From contig NZ_BMVU01000037.1 of assembly GCF_014650875.1 (NCBI RefSeq), forward strand, positions 1 to 64,000: a DNA stretch of 64,000 nucleotides, read 5' to 3'. A program made the position numbers and the translations under genes. Source of the stretch: Streptomyces minutiscleroticus (GTDB lineage: Bacteria; Actinomycetota; Actinomycetes; Streptomycetales; Streptomycetaceae). Positions within the stretch are counted from its first letter, which is position 1, and every line of letters begins with the position of its first letter. Shown piece after piece: positions 41,313 through 50,200 of the stretch. The notes under the pieces are model-generated. The model saw only the letters and a list, made by a program, of their open reading frames with translations. It had not been told where the DNA came from and ran no database searches.

Positions 41313-41341
41313 GGCGGGCTCGGCGGAAGGCCGAGCCCGCC
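41313..41341 (+). terminator. Hairpin terminator of the GH62 gene
   Basis: Perfect 12-base arms GGCGGGCTCGGC (41313-41324) and complement (41330-41341), loop GGAAG, 40 bases after the stop. Confidence 0.8.
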
Positions 41342-41399
41342 CGAGTGGGCGGCAACGAAAGCGCCCATACGGCGACGGAGCGAGGGGCCGGCGACGCTG

Positions 41400-41800
41400 C
41401 CCGCGGACTTGCCTGCCTGGGGCCGCGTCCGTGCCTTCCACCGCCGCCGGCGGAACACGGGCCTGGTCGAAGCGGTGCACGACCGGCTGCGTGAACAGGT
41501 GCGCAAGCGCAAGGCTGCCGGGCGGGATGCGGAGCCGAGTGCGGGGACCACCGACGCGCAGTCGGTCAAGGCCGCCGCCTCCGTGCCGACCGTCGCGCGG
41601 GGCTCCGACGGCGGAAGGAGACCAACGGCCGCAAGCGGCACATCGTGGTCGACACCCTGAGCCTGCTGCTGACAGTCATGGTCGCGGACGTCCGGGTGGC
41701 TGATGCGTCCCCGCCTTACGACCCTGGACCACGAGAGGCGCAGCGACACCGCCGAGGCCATGGCGCGGTGGGCGATGCCCGTCATCATGAGCCGCCCGGC
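41400..41800 (+). pseudogene. IS5-family transposase remnant
   Basis: In one frame: WGRVRAFHRRRRNTGLVEAV, HDRLREQVRKRKAAGRDAEP, TDAQSVKAAASVPT; after an indel near 41610 another frame reads NGRKRHIVVDTLSLLLTVMV. These match the middle of IS5-type DDE transposases (first catalytic Asp normally in the DSQSVK motif, here TDAQSVK; second Asp in HxVVDTLGLLL). Both ends of the gene and any inverted repeats are missing or unrecognisable. No coding capacity remains. Confidence 0.75.
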
Positions 41801-42005
41801 CCGGCAGCGATGCTGAAGCCGCCGGGGTGAACCCGTGCTGGGTAGCTGCGGGCCGGTCCGACGGGGGACGTCCTGAACGTGCCGATGCGGTTCGTCGGTT
41901 CCGCGGTGGACGCCGACGGGGAACGGGGGCGAGCGCCGGTGAGGGGTACCGGCGGAGGCCGCCACGTCCTGCGGGCCCGGCTGCCCGCGCACCGCAGCTC
42001 AGCCA
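41801..42005. other. Gap between transposase remnant and XRE operator
   Basis: About 200 bases without a recognisable gene; may hold eroded IS end sequence. Confidence 0.3.
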
Positions 42006-42043
42006 GGGACAACTTGTCCCCGGATGAAGCTGCCCTTCATCCG
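42006..42043 (+). promoter_or_regulatory. Two abutting palindromes upstream of the XRE gene
   Basis: GGGACAA-C-TTGTCCC (42006-42020) is followed directly by CGGATGAAG-ctgcc-CTTCATCCG (42021-42043). Both are perfect. They end 50 bases before the XRE ATG and are strong candidates for autoregulatory operators. Confidence 0.65.
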
Positions 42044-42092
42044 CATCCCGGTTCGCGTCAAGATTGCTTTGTCGAACAGAGGAGGTCGGACG

Positions 42093-42929
42093 ATGGACCG
42101 GGCGTTGCTGGCGGATTTTCTCCGCGCGCGTCGTGAGGCGCTGCAGCCGGAGGACGTCGGGCTTCCCCGCGGGCCGCGACGCCGCACCGGCGGGCTGCGG
42201 CGCGAGGAGGTGGCCGCGCTTGCCGGCATGTCGGCCGACTACTACGGCAGGATCGAGCAGCAGCGCGGTCCGGCGCCGTCGGAGCGGATCCTCGTCGCGC
42301 TCGCCCGGGCGCTGCGTCTCAACCAGAGCGAGCGTGACCACCTCTTCGTCCTCGGCGGCCTCTCGGCGCCGCGGCGGATCCTGCGTGACGATCACATCAG
42401 TCCCACGATGATGCGGATCGTCTCCAGCCTCTCGGACGTGCCCGCGATCGTGCTGTCACGGTTCGGCGAGGCGTTGCTGCAGACGCCCCCGGCGGTCGCG
42501 CTGCTCGGCGACTACACCCGGTACTTGGGTCTGTCGCGCTACCTGGCCCACCGCTGGTTCACCGGCGACCCGCTGATCCGCGGCCTCTATCCCGTCGAGG
42601 ACCATCCGGTGCGGGGCAGGGTCTTCGCCGCGGAGATCCGCGACGCCTACACAGCCGATCCCACGGGGAAGGCCGGCGAGATCGTCGCGGCACTGCTGGA
42701 GACCAGTCCGGAGTTCGCGAACATCTGGCGGTTGCACGAGGTGGGCGTGACCCACCATCACGACCTCAAGCGCTACCTGCACCCCGAGCTGGGGGAGCTG
42801 GAGCTGTACGCCGAGATGCTGCTGGACCCGGAGCAGTACCAGACGCTGCTGGTGTTCACCGCCGTGCCTGGCTCTCCCAGTCACGGCAAGCTCAAGCTCC
42901 TGGCCACCGTCGGCGTCCGGGACCGCTGA
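42093..42929 (+). CDS. XRE-family regulator with MmyB-like ligand domain
   Basis: 278 residues from the ATG at 42093 (GAGGAGG upstream); a longer frame starts inside the operator. N-terminal HTH (about 1-75): LADFLRARREALQPEDVGLP, RRTGGLRREEVAALAGMSAD, YYGRIEQQRGPAPSERILVA. The remainder is the MmyB-like/MLTR ligand-binding domain (DVPAIVLSRFGEALLQTPPA, HPELGELELYAEMLLDPEQY). In Streptomyces such regulators commonly sit next to an SDR or quinone reductase they control; here the quinone oxidoreductase follows 113 bases downstream in the same direction with a related palindrome. Confidence 0.87.
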   Translation: MDRALLADFLRARREALQPEDVGLPRGPRRRTGGLRREEVAALAGMSADYYGRIEQQRGPAPSERILVALARALRLNQSERDHLFVLGGLSAPRRILRDDHISPTMMRIVSSLSDVPAIVLSRFGEALLQTPPAVALLGDYTRYLGLSRYLAHRWFTGDPLIRGLYPVEDHPVRGRVFAAEIRDAYTADPTGKAGEIVAALLETSPEFANIWRLHEVGVTHHHDLKRYLHPELGELELYAEMLLDPEQYQTLLVFTAVPGSPSHGKLKLLATVGVRDR

Positions 42930-42994
42930 GCCCTGTCGGCCCTCTCGCACCCGGAAGCACCGCCTCGAGACCGAAGCGTGCTCCGGCCCCTCAA

Positions 42995-43012
42995 TGCTTC
43001 AAATCTGAAGCA
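42995..43012 (+). promoter_or_regulatory. Palindrome upstream of the quinone oxidoreductase
   Basis: TGCTTCA-aatc-TGAAGCA, perfect 7-base arms, 30 bases before the start codon. It shares the TGAAG/CTTCA half-site with the XRE upstream palindrome, suggesting control by the XRE protein. Confidence 0.6.
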
Positions 43013-43041
43013 CTTTCCATCGATGAAAGGTGGTATCTGCC

Positions 43042-43983
43042 ATGAAGGCAGTGCGTTTCCACGAGTACGGCGCTCCGGACGTCCTGCGCTACGAGGACGT
43101 GGAACAGCCGGTCCCCGCCGCGGGGGAGGTCCTGCTCCGGGTGGCCGCGACGTCGTTCAACCCGGTCGACGGCAACATCCGCGCGGGTTTCATGCAGGGC
43201 CCCATCCCGGTGACCCTGCCGCACACCCCCGGCATCGACGTCGCGGGGACGGTCGAAGCGCTGGGCGAGGGTGTCGACGGCCTCGCGGTGGGTGACGAGG
43301 CGATCGGCTTCCTACCGATGACCGGAGCCGGCGCGGCCGCGGAGTACGTCCTCGCACCGGCCGGGACGCTGACGTCGGCGCCCAAGAGCATCCCGCTGGC
43401 CGACGCGGGCGGGCTGCCGCTGGTCGGGCTCACCGCCTGGCAGGCCCTCTTCGACCACGCCAAGCTGACCGCGGGGCAGCGCGTGCTGATCAACGGCGCG
43501 GGCGGTGCGGTCGGCGGCTACGCCGTCCAGCTGGCCAAGCACGCCGGCGCCCACGTGATCGCCACGGCCGGCCCGCGCAGCAGCGAGCGCGTCAGGGCGG
43601 CGGGCGCCGACGAGGTGTTCGGCCACGGGGTTCCCGAGCTTTCCGCGGTGGTCGACGTCGTCCTCAACCTCGCGCCGGTCGAGCCGATGGAACTGGCCGC
43701 GCTGACCTCCGTGGTCCGCGACGGCGGCATCGTGGTGAACACGACGGTGTGGATGGCCGCGCCGTCCGACAAGCAGCGCGGCGTGCGCGGCGTCAACCTC
43801 TTCGTCAACAGCGACGCCGCCCAACTGGCGCGGCTCGTGGAGCTGGTCGACGCCGGTGAGCTGCGCGTCGACATCGCCCGGCGGGTGCCGCTGGCCGACC
43901 TGCCGGCCCTGCACGCCGAAGCGGCCGAAGGCGCGATCTCCGGCAAGGTCGTCGTCCTTCCCCCGGCCACCGCCTCCCGTTAG
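43042..43983 (+). CDS. NADP-dependent quinone oxidoreductase (MDR superfamily)
   Basis: 313 residues starting MKAVRFHEYGAPDVLRYEDV. GroES-like N-terminal domain with FNPVDGNIRAGFMQG and TPGIDVAGTVEALGEGV; Rossmann motif VLINGAGGAVGGYAVQLAKH. No structural or catalytic zinc Cys are seen, consistent with the zinc-free quinone-reductase branch. Reduces quinones or enones with NADPH. Probably regulated with the XRE gene upstream. Confidence 0.9.
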   Translation: MKAVRFHEYGAPDVLRYEDVEQPVPAAGEVLLRVAATSFNPVDGNIRAGFMQGPIPVTLPHTPGIDVAGTVEALGEGVDGLAVGDEAIGFLPMTGAGAAAEYVLAPAGTLTSAPKSIPLADAGGLPLVGLTAWQALFDHAKLTAGQRVLINGAGGAVGGYAVQLAKHAGAHVIATAGPRSSERVRAAGADEVFGHGVPELSAVVDVVLNLAPVEPMELAALTSVVRDGGIVVNTTVWMAAPSDKQRGVRGVNLFVNSDAAQLARLVELVDAGELRVDIARRVPLADLPALHAEAAEGAISGKVVVLPPATASR

Positions 43984-44206
43984 GCGGCAGCCGTCCCACT
44001 CGGCTTCGACTCCGACCACTCGGCCTCGACTCCGAGTTCACCGAGGTGTTCGCCCCCCATGGCCCTGGTCAGGGGGGAACGCCGATCCCCCCGGGCGGTG
44101 GGTGACGTTCCCACGCGCCACGCCACAGGGGAGCCGAACGGCGATGCCCCGTCGGCGGCCCGGCCGATGCCCACCGACGTGACGACCGGCAGGCATCACA
44201 AGCACC

Positions 44207-44545
44207 GTGCGACGGCCGACGGCTGCGAGACGGGTCGCCGTGCGCTGGTACGCGACGGCCGACGGCACCACACGGGTCACCATGCGCTGCTACGCGAAGG
44301 CCGACGCCGCATCCGGTCCGGCGGTGCTGCTTACCCACGGCCGCGGCTGCGTCCTCGGCCGCACCGACCTGTCCGACGGACCGGTCTCCCACTGTGTCCC
44401 CGCCGGCGGCGTGCCGTGCTGCCGGCCGAGCACCGCCACGCCCCGGACTTCCACCCCCCCGCGGGTGCGCCGCTCGACGAGCCCGACCCGGCCACCGTCC
44501 ACGGCGGCGGCCCTTACGGCCGCACCGACCGTCCCGCCCTCACAC
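44207..44545 (+). pseudogene. Alpha/beta hydrolase (HSL-type) remnant
   Basis: One frame reads RWYATADGTTRVTMRCYAKA then PAVLLTHGRGCVLGRTDLSD, corresponding to the family HGGG oxyanion motif (here HGRG). A second frame continues LPAEHRHAPDFHPP and GAPLDEPDPATVHGGGPYGR, corresponding to the YRLAPEHPFPA region. The remainder, including the GDSAGG nucleophile, is absent. Frameshifted and truncated. Confidence 0.6.
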
Positions 44546-44561
44546 CACGGAGCGCTGAACC

Positions 44562-45071
44562 ATGACCACACTCCTCATCGGCCCGACCGACAGGACCGTC
44601 GCGATCACGGTCCAACAGCGGACCCGACAGAGACCGCCGGAAACCTTCCGCATCCTGGCACCCATCGACCTTCCCACCGTCTTCCGCCCGGTGGCGCCGT
44701 TCCCCGGCGTCTCGAGCGTGGCGAACCAGACCGAGACCTGGGACCACGCGGGCCCGCGGAGAAATCCGCAGTTCGACGACGGATCACAGGTCGACGAAGA
44801 GCTCACCGAATACACGGAAGGGTCCAGTTTCGCCTACCAGCTGACCAACTTCACCAACGTCCTCTCCCGCCTGGCGGCCGGCGTCCGGGGCGAGTTCAAC
44901 GTCAGTCCCGACGGTGACGGCTCGCTCATTCGATGGACCTACGAGTTCAAGCCACTGCCCGGCCGCCGCTGGATCCTCGCGGGTCCCTTCGCCCCGCTCT
45001 GGCGCCGGTACATGGTGGCCGCCCTCGCTCGATGCGTCCAGGTGATCGAAGCGGAGAAGAGCCGCGCATAG
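44562..45071 (+). CDS. SRPBCC family protein (polyketide-cyclase/START-like)
   Basis: 169 residues: PETFRILAPIDLPTVFRPVA, FPGVSSVANQTETWDHAGPR, FAYQLTNFTNVLSRLAAGVR, IRWTYEFKPLPGRRWILAGP. The pattern of helix-grip elements and the final amphipathic helix (YMVAALARCVQVIEAEKS) matches polyketide_cyc2-type SRPBCC proteins. Binds a hydrophobic small molecule; catalytic function unknown. The nearest genes give no pathway. ATG at 44562 lacks a strong ribosome site. Confidence 0.75.
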   Translation: MTTLLIGPTDRTVAITVQQRTRQRPPETFRILAPIDLPTVFRPVAPFPGVSSVANQTETWDHAGPRRNPQFDDGSQVDEELTEYTEGSSFAYQLTNFTNVLSRLAAGVRGEFNVSPDGDGSLIRWTYEFKPLPGRRWILAGPFAPLWRRYMVAALARCVQVIEAEKSRA

Positions 45072-45321
45072 GCGTGCCTCCGGTCCACCGCAGGCGTGCG
45101 GAGGCGCCGATCTCCTGGGCCGGAGGCCCGGGGCCCATGCCGCGCGCGGTCGGCCCCCTCGAACGCGCGCGGCGTCGCCCAGCCGGACGTCGGCGCGCGG
45201 GGGCCACGGCCCGACTCACCACCGCGTAAGGGGATCGCTGATCCATCTGATCGGACCGACGATCCGGAGACTTCGGATCGCTGGTCCGGTCAGGACCGCC
45301 ACACCGAAAGGAGCGAACGAC

Positions 45322-45753
45322 ATGGCGTCGGAGGGAAAGACGCACAAGGTACGTCAGGGGACCGCGGACTGGTTCCGGATGGCGGGCGACATGATGTGCG
45401 AGGCCGCGCTCGACGCCGGGCTCCCACCGGATCTCACGGTGTCGCTGGTCGAGCGGTACACCGACGGGACCGAACTGCCGGAGGGCCTCGTCCAGGGCAT
45501 CCGCTTCGACGTCAGCCACGGGCAGCCGTCCTTCAGGGTCGGTGTGCGCGTGGACGAGCGGGCGGACGTCACGGTCGAGGTCACGGCCGCGGCGGCGCGA
45601 CGGCTCAACGAGCTGTACAGCACCGATCCCGACTACGACGCCGCACGCCGCCGCTTCCTGAGCACGGGCGAGATGCGGGTGGAGAGCGACACCACGGCCC
45701 TCGACGGCGTCCTCGAAGCCGTTCACGACCCGATCGTCGACCGGACGTCGTGA
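45322..45753 (+). CDS. Hypothetical protein, SCP-2-like fold possible
   Basis: 143 residues, ATG after AAAGGAG. Sequence includes ADWFRMAGDMMCEAALDAGL, GIRFDVSHGQPSFRVGVRVD, ADVTVEVTAAAARRLNELYS, LSTGEMRVESDTTALDGVL. The strand-strand-helix order and closing LxGEMRVxGD-like motif recall SCP-2 sterol-carrier proteins, but similarity is weak. Soluble and acidic. It is followed by a tandem repeat and the lactonase-type gene in the same direction. Function unknown. Confidence 0.65.
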   Translation: MASEGKTHKVRQGTADWFRMAGDMMCEAALDAGLPPDLTVSLVERYTDGTELPEGLVQGIRFDVSHGQPSFRVGVRVDERADVTVEVTAAAARRLNELYSTDPDYDAARRRFLSTGEMRVESDTTALDGVLEAVHDPIVDRTS

Positions 45754-45803
45754 CGCGCCGGACGCGAGCACACGACCGGGGAAGGCGCCGGACGCACCCA
45801 GCG

Positions 45804-45878
45804 CCTCACCACGGACAACCTCACCAGGCACGACCTCACCAGGCACGACCTCACTACGCACAACCTCACCACGGACGA
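45804..45878 (+). repeat. 15-base tandem repeat, five copies
   Basis: Five contiguous units of the form CCTCACCANGCACGA (45804-45818, -45833, -45848, -45863, -45878); units 2 and 3 identical, the others differ at two to four bases. Ends 11 bases before the MBL start codon, so it occupies the 5' leader. Confidence 0.9.
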
Positions 45879-45889
45879 ACGGAACGGTG

Positions 45890-46729
45890 ATGACGATGAC
45901 GCACTCCGAGACTCTCCACCAGGAAAGGGAGCACGCCCGGGACCGAAGCGGCGCCGGCCGGTCGCCGGTCGTACGTCTCTACACGCTCGACGGCGGGCTC
46001 ACCGAGTTCGACGACGCCGCGGTGTTCTCCGACACCGGCGAGTACGAGGGCCGGTCCGTGCAGCTTCCGACACCGAGCTATCTGATCCGGCACGACGCCC
46101 AGTGGATGATCTGGGACACCGGGAACGGCGACCGTCTGGCCTCCGTGCCCGGCGGTGAGGTCAAGTTCGGCGGGCGTTTCACCCAGCCCCGCACCCTGGC
46201 GGGACAGCTGGCGGAGCTGGGCCTCCGGCCCGGCGACATCGACTACGTCGGAATCTCGCACCTCCACCAGGACCACACCGGCAACATCCCCCTGTTCAAG
46301 GACGCGACCTTCCTCGTCTCGGCCGCGGAGCTGGCGTGGGCACGCGGCAACCCGACACCGTTCGGCGTCGAGGCACCGTCGATCGCGCCGCTCAACGCGG
46401 TCCGTCTCGAACCTCTGGAGGGGGACCGGGACGTCTTCGGGGACGGGACCGTCCGGATCCTGCGGGCTCCCGGTCACACCCCGGGCTCCGCGATGCTGCT
46501 CGTCAGGCTCCCGAACTCCGGGCCGGTGCTGCTGTCCGGCGACGTGTTCCACACGCGCGAGAACTACGAGAAGGACCTGGTCCCCGGCGTCAACACCAGC
46601 CGCGCCGAGTCGTTGGCGTCGTCCCGGCGGTTCCGGAGCATCGTGGCGAACACGAACGCCCGGGTCGTCATCCAGCACGACCCCGAGGACTTCGCCTCGC
46701 TGCCGGCGTTCCCCGAGTACCTCGACTGA
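45890..46729 (+). CDS. N-acyl homoserine lactonase-type metallo-beta-lactamase protein
   Basis: 279 residues (GTG 45887, ATG 45890 and ATG 45896 all possible). The MBL metal site is complete: SHLHQDHTGN (HxHxDH), ILRAPGHTPGS (His), VLLSGDVFHT (Asp) and VVIQHDPEDF (His). N-terminal LYTLDGGLTEFDDAAVF and YLIRHDAQWMIWDTG match the AttM/AiiB lactonase branch. Cytoplasmic, no signal peptide. It likely hydrolyses a lactone; in Streptomyces this could be a gamma-butyrolactone or a foreign quorum signal, but substrate is not established. The 15-base repeats lie in its leader. Confidence 0.85.
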   Translation: MTMTHSETLHQEREHARDRSGAGRSPVVRLYTLDGGLTEFDDAAVFSDTGEYEGRSVQLPTPSYLIRHDAQWMIWDTGNGDRLASVPGGEVKFGGRFTQPRTLAGQLAELGLRPGDIDYVGISHLHQDHTGNIPLFKDATFLVSAAELAWARGNPTPFGVEAPSIAPLNAVRLEPLEGDRDVFGDGTVRILRAPGHTPGSAMLLVRLPNSGPVLLSGDVFHTRENYEKDLVPGVNTSRAESLASSRRFRSIVANTNARVVIQHDPEDFASLPAFPEYLD

Positions 46730-47227
46730 AGGGCTGCGCCGTCCGGCCGCGACCTCCTCGGCAGGACACGTCGCCCCAGGTCGGGAAGGCCGGGCCCCTT
46801 CGAACCGGCCCGCGTCCGCGGCGAGGGGCGCCGCTCGTCGAGCAGTTCCAGGAACGCCTCCGTGGCGGCGCCGCGGGGGCGCGGCGCCGCCCGACGACAG
46901 CGCGACTCCGGCGTGACGGCGTGGCCGGTTCGGCATGTCGCACCACCGACCACCCCTCGGTTCGGTGCCGGTGGTGAGAGCCGGTGGGGGATGTCGCGGC
47001 GGGTGGTGCCGTCCGCCCGACGCGGTCGCCCGCCGCAGGCCCGGGGCACCGGAGGGTACGCGTCCGCAGTCGGGTCCGGAAACCCACAGAGTCTGACAGG
47101 AGCATTGATTGCCTTGTATCCGTGGTTCTAGTGTGACTGGCTGAGTTCGGTTGACCGACAACAGCGAACAGAATCAGACGCACCTTCGTTTGGGCAGCGC
47201 CCCGTCGCACCGAGGAAGGCTACGTTC
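46730..47227. other. Intergenic region with a possible promoter
   Basis: About 500 bases without a supported gene. A plausible promoter for the GH2 gene: -35 TTGATT (47105-47110), 18-base spacer, -10 TAGTGT (47129-47134), leaving a leader of about 90 bases. Confidence 0.4.
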
Positions 47228-50200
47228 ATGTCACAAGCTCGCACACCGTCCGAGGGGCCCCACGGGGCATTCGTCAGCCGCCGTCGTCTGCTGGAGGGCA
47301 CGGCCGCCGTCCTCGGCGGGCTCGCCCTCTCCGCCACCCCCGCCACCGCCACCGCCCTCGCCACCGGCCGGACCGCGGCCGGCGACACGGCCGCCACCCC
47401 GGAGTGGAACGGCAGCATCGCCACCTTCCAGGTGGGCGCCGAGCCCCCGCACACCACCCTCATGCCGTACGGCGACCTCCGGCAGGCGCTCGCCGCCGAC
47501 CGCACCCGCTCCCCGTACCGGCTCAGCCTCGACGGCATCTGGAGGTTCGCCCACAGCGACCGCCCCGAGGACCGGGACCCCGACTTCCACCGCACCGACC
47601 TCGACGACCGCTCCTGGGACACCCTCCCCGTCCCCTCCGCCTGGCAGATCCACGGCTACGACTCCCCCGTCTACATCAACATCACCTACCCGTTCTGGGG
47701 TCCCAACGGACGGGGCGAGGAACCGCAGCCGCCCGCCGCGCCCACCCGCTACAACCCCGTCGGCCAGTACAGACGCACCTTCACCGTCCCCCGCGACTGG
47801 TCGGGGCGGCGTACCTTCCTGCACTTCGAGGGCGTCAAGTCCGCCCACTACGTGTGGATCAACGGTCACCTCGTCGGCTACCACGAGGATTCGTACACCC
47901 CCGCCGAGTACGACATCACCGAGCACCTCCGGCCCGGCACCAACCAGATCGCGGTCGAGGTCTACCGCTACAGCGACGGCGACTGGCTGGAGGACCAGGA
48001 CATGATCCGGCTGAGCGGGATCTTCCGCTCGGTCTACCTCTACTCCACCCCCACTGTCCACCTGCGGGACTTCAAACTGGAGACCCCGCTCGGCGACGGG
48101 TACACGAGCGCCGGACTGAAGGTCACCGCGAGCGTGCGGGCCTACGGCGGCGAGGACAGCGGCCGGTACACCGTCGAGACGCAGCTCTACGACGACCGCG
48201 GGCACGCCGTCTGGTCCCGGCCGCTGAACCAGTCCGCCGACCTCGGCTCCGCCGGCTCCGGTGAGGACGTCACCGTGACCGCCGCCCGAGCCGTCCCCGA
48301 CCCCCGCCTGTGGTCCGCCGAGCACCCGAACCTCTACACCGCCGTCCTGCGCCTGCGCGACCCGGTCGGAAAGGTGATCGAAACCCTCTCCCACCGCGTC
48401 GGACTGCGCGAGTTCGCCCTGAAGGACGGACTCATGCGCATCAACGGCAGGCCCGTCTCCCTCCGCGGCACCAACCGGCACGAGATGCACCCCGACCGCG
48501 GCACCGCCCTCACCCGCGCCGACATGGTCAAGGACGCCACGGTCATCAAGCGGATGAACCTGAACTCCGTGCGCACCTCGCACTACCCGAACAACCCGTT
48601 GTGGCTGGAGATCGCCGACGAGTACGGGCTCTACCTCGTCGACGAGACCAACCTGGAGACCCACGGCATCAACAGCGAGTACCCCGGCGACCACGCCGAC
48701 TGGACCGAGGCGTGCCTGGCCCGCGCCCGCAACATGGTGCACCGCGACAAGAACCATGCCTGCGTCGTCATCTGGTCCCTCGGCAACGAGGCCGGCGGCG
48801 GCAGCACCTTCGTCGCCATGCACGACTGGATCCGCTCCTACGACACCACCCGTGTCATCCAGTACGAGGGCGACGACCGCCCCGAGATCAGCGACATCCG
48901 CTCGGCGATGTACGAGAGCCCGTCCCGCGTCGCCGAACGGGCCGCGGACACCTCCGACACCCGGCCCTACGTCATGATCGAGTACTGCCATGCGATGGGG
49001 AACTCCAACGGGAACTTCAAGAAGTACTGGGACACCGTCCGCGCCCACGACGTCCTCCAGGGCGGCTGGATCTGGGACTTCGCCGACCAGGGGCTCCACT
49101 GGCGCACCCCCGCCCGCACCCTGCTCACCGAGACCGGCCCCGCCGGGCTGCGCGGCGAGATCCTCGCGCCCCAGGGCGGCTTCGACCGCGACAAGGGCGT
49201 CAGCGGCGGTACCGTCTTCGCCCGCGACGACCGTCTCGACCTCACCGGCTCGATGACTCTGGAGGCCTGGGTCACCCAGCGCTACACCGGCGACCACCAG
49301 CCGATCCTCGCCAAGGGCGACACCCAGTACGCGCTCAAGCAGACGTTCGGCAACGTGGAGTTCTTCATCCACTCCGGCGGCCAGTGGATCAGCGCCTCCT
49401 GGACCCTGCCCGACGACTGGACCGGCACCGAGCACCACCTCGCGGGCGTCCACGACGCCGACGCCGGCACCCTGACCCTGTACGTCGACGGCGCCGTGAG
49501 GGCCACCCGCTCCACCACCGTCCGTCCCGACAGCACCACCGCCCCCGTCTCCCTCGCGACCGACGTGGACAACCCGCTGCGCGAGTTCAGCGGCACGATA
49601 CGCAGGGCCCGGATCTACGACCGCCCCCTGACCGCCGCCGAACTCGCCTCCGAAGGGCGCGGCCCCGATGACGACGGCGTCCGCTTCTGGTTCGACGCCG
49701 CCACCGTCGAGCACACCGAGAAGCGCTCCCCGGACCGGACGTTCCTCGCCTACGGCGGCGACTGGGGCGACAACCCCAACGACGGCAACTTCTGCGCCGA
49801 CGGCATCGTCACCGCCGACCGCGGGCACACCGGCAAGGCCGCGGAGGTCAAACGCGTCCAGCAGGCGATCCACGCCGCCCCGGCCTCCGGCGGGGACACC
49901 CTCACCGACGGCTCGCTCACCCTCACCAACGAGTACCTGTTCACCAACCTCCGTGAGTTCGACGGCCGTTGGTCCCTCGTCGCCGACGGCCGCACCGTAC
50001 GGCAGGGCAGGCTCACCAGAGCCCAGCTCGACGTGGAGCCGCTGACAAGGAAGCGGATCACCGTGCCCGTCCCGCTCCCGAGGGACCCGGCCCCCGGCGC
50101 GGAGTACTTCCTGGAACTGTCCTTCACCACCAGGGAGCACGCCCCGTGGGCGAAGGCCGGCTTCGAGGTGGCCCGGGAGCAGATCCCCGTCGACGTCGGC

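Noticed and set aside
44947..45861. Minus-strand frame opposite the hypothetical and SRPBCC genes
   Set aside because: No motif and dominated by repeated Arg/Val-Pro-Gly; it includes the translated tandem repeat.
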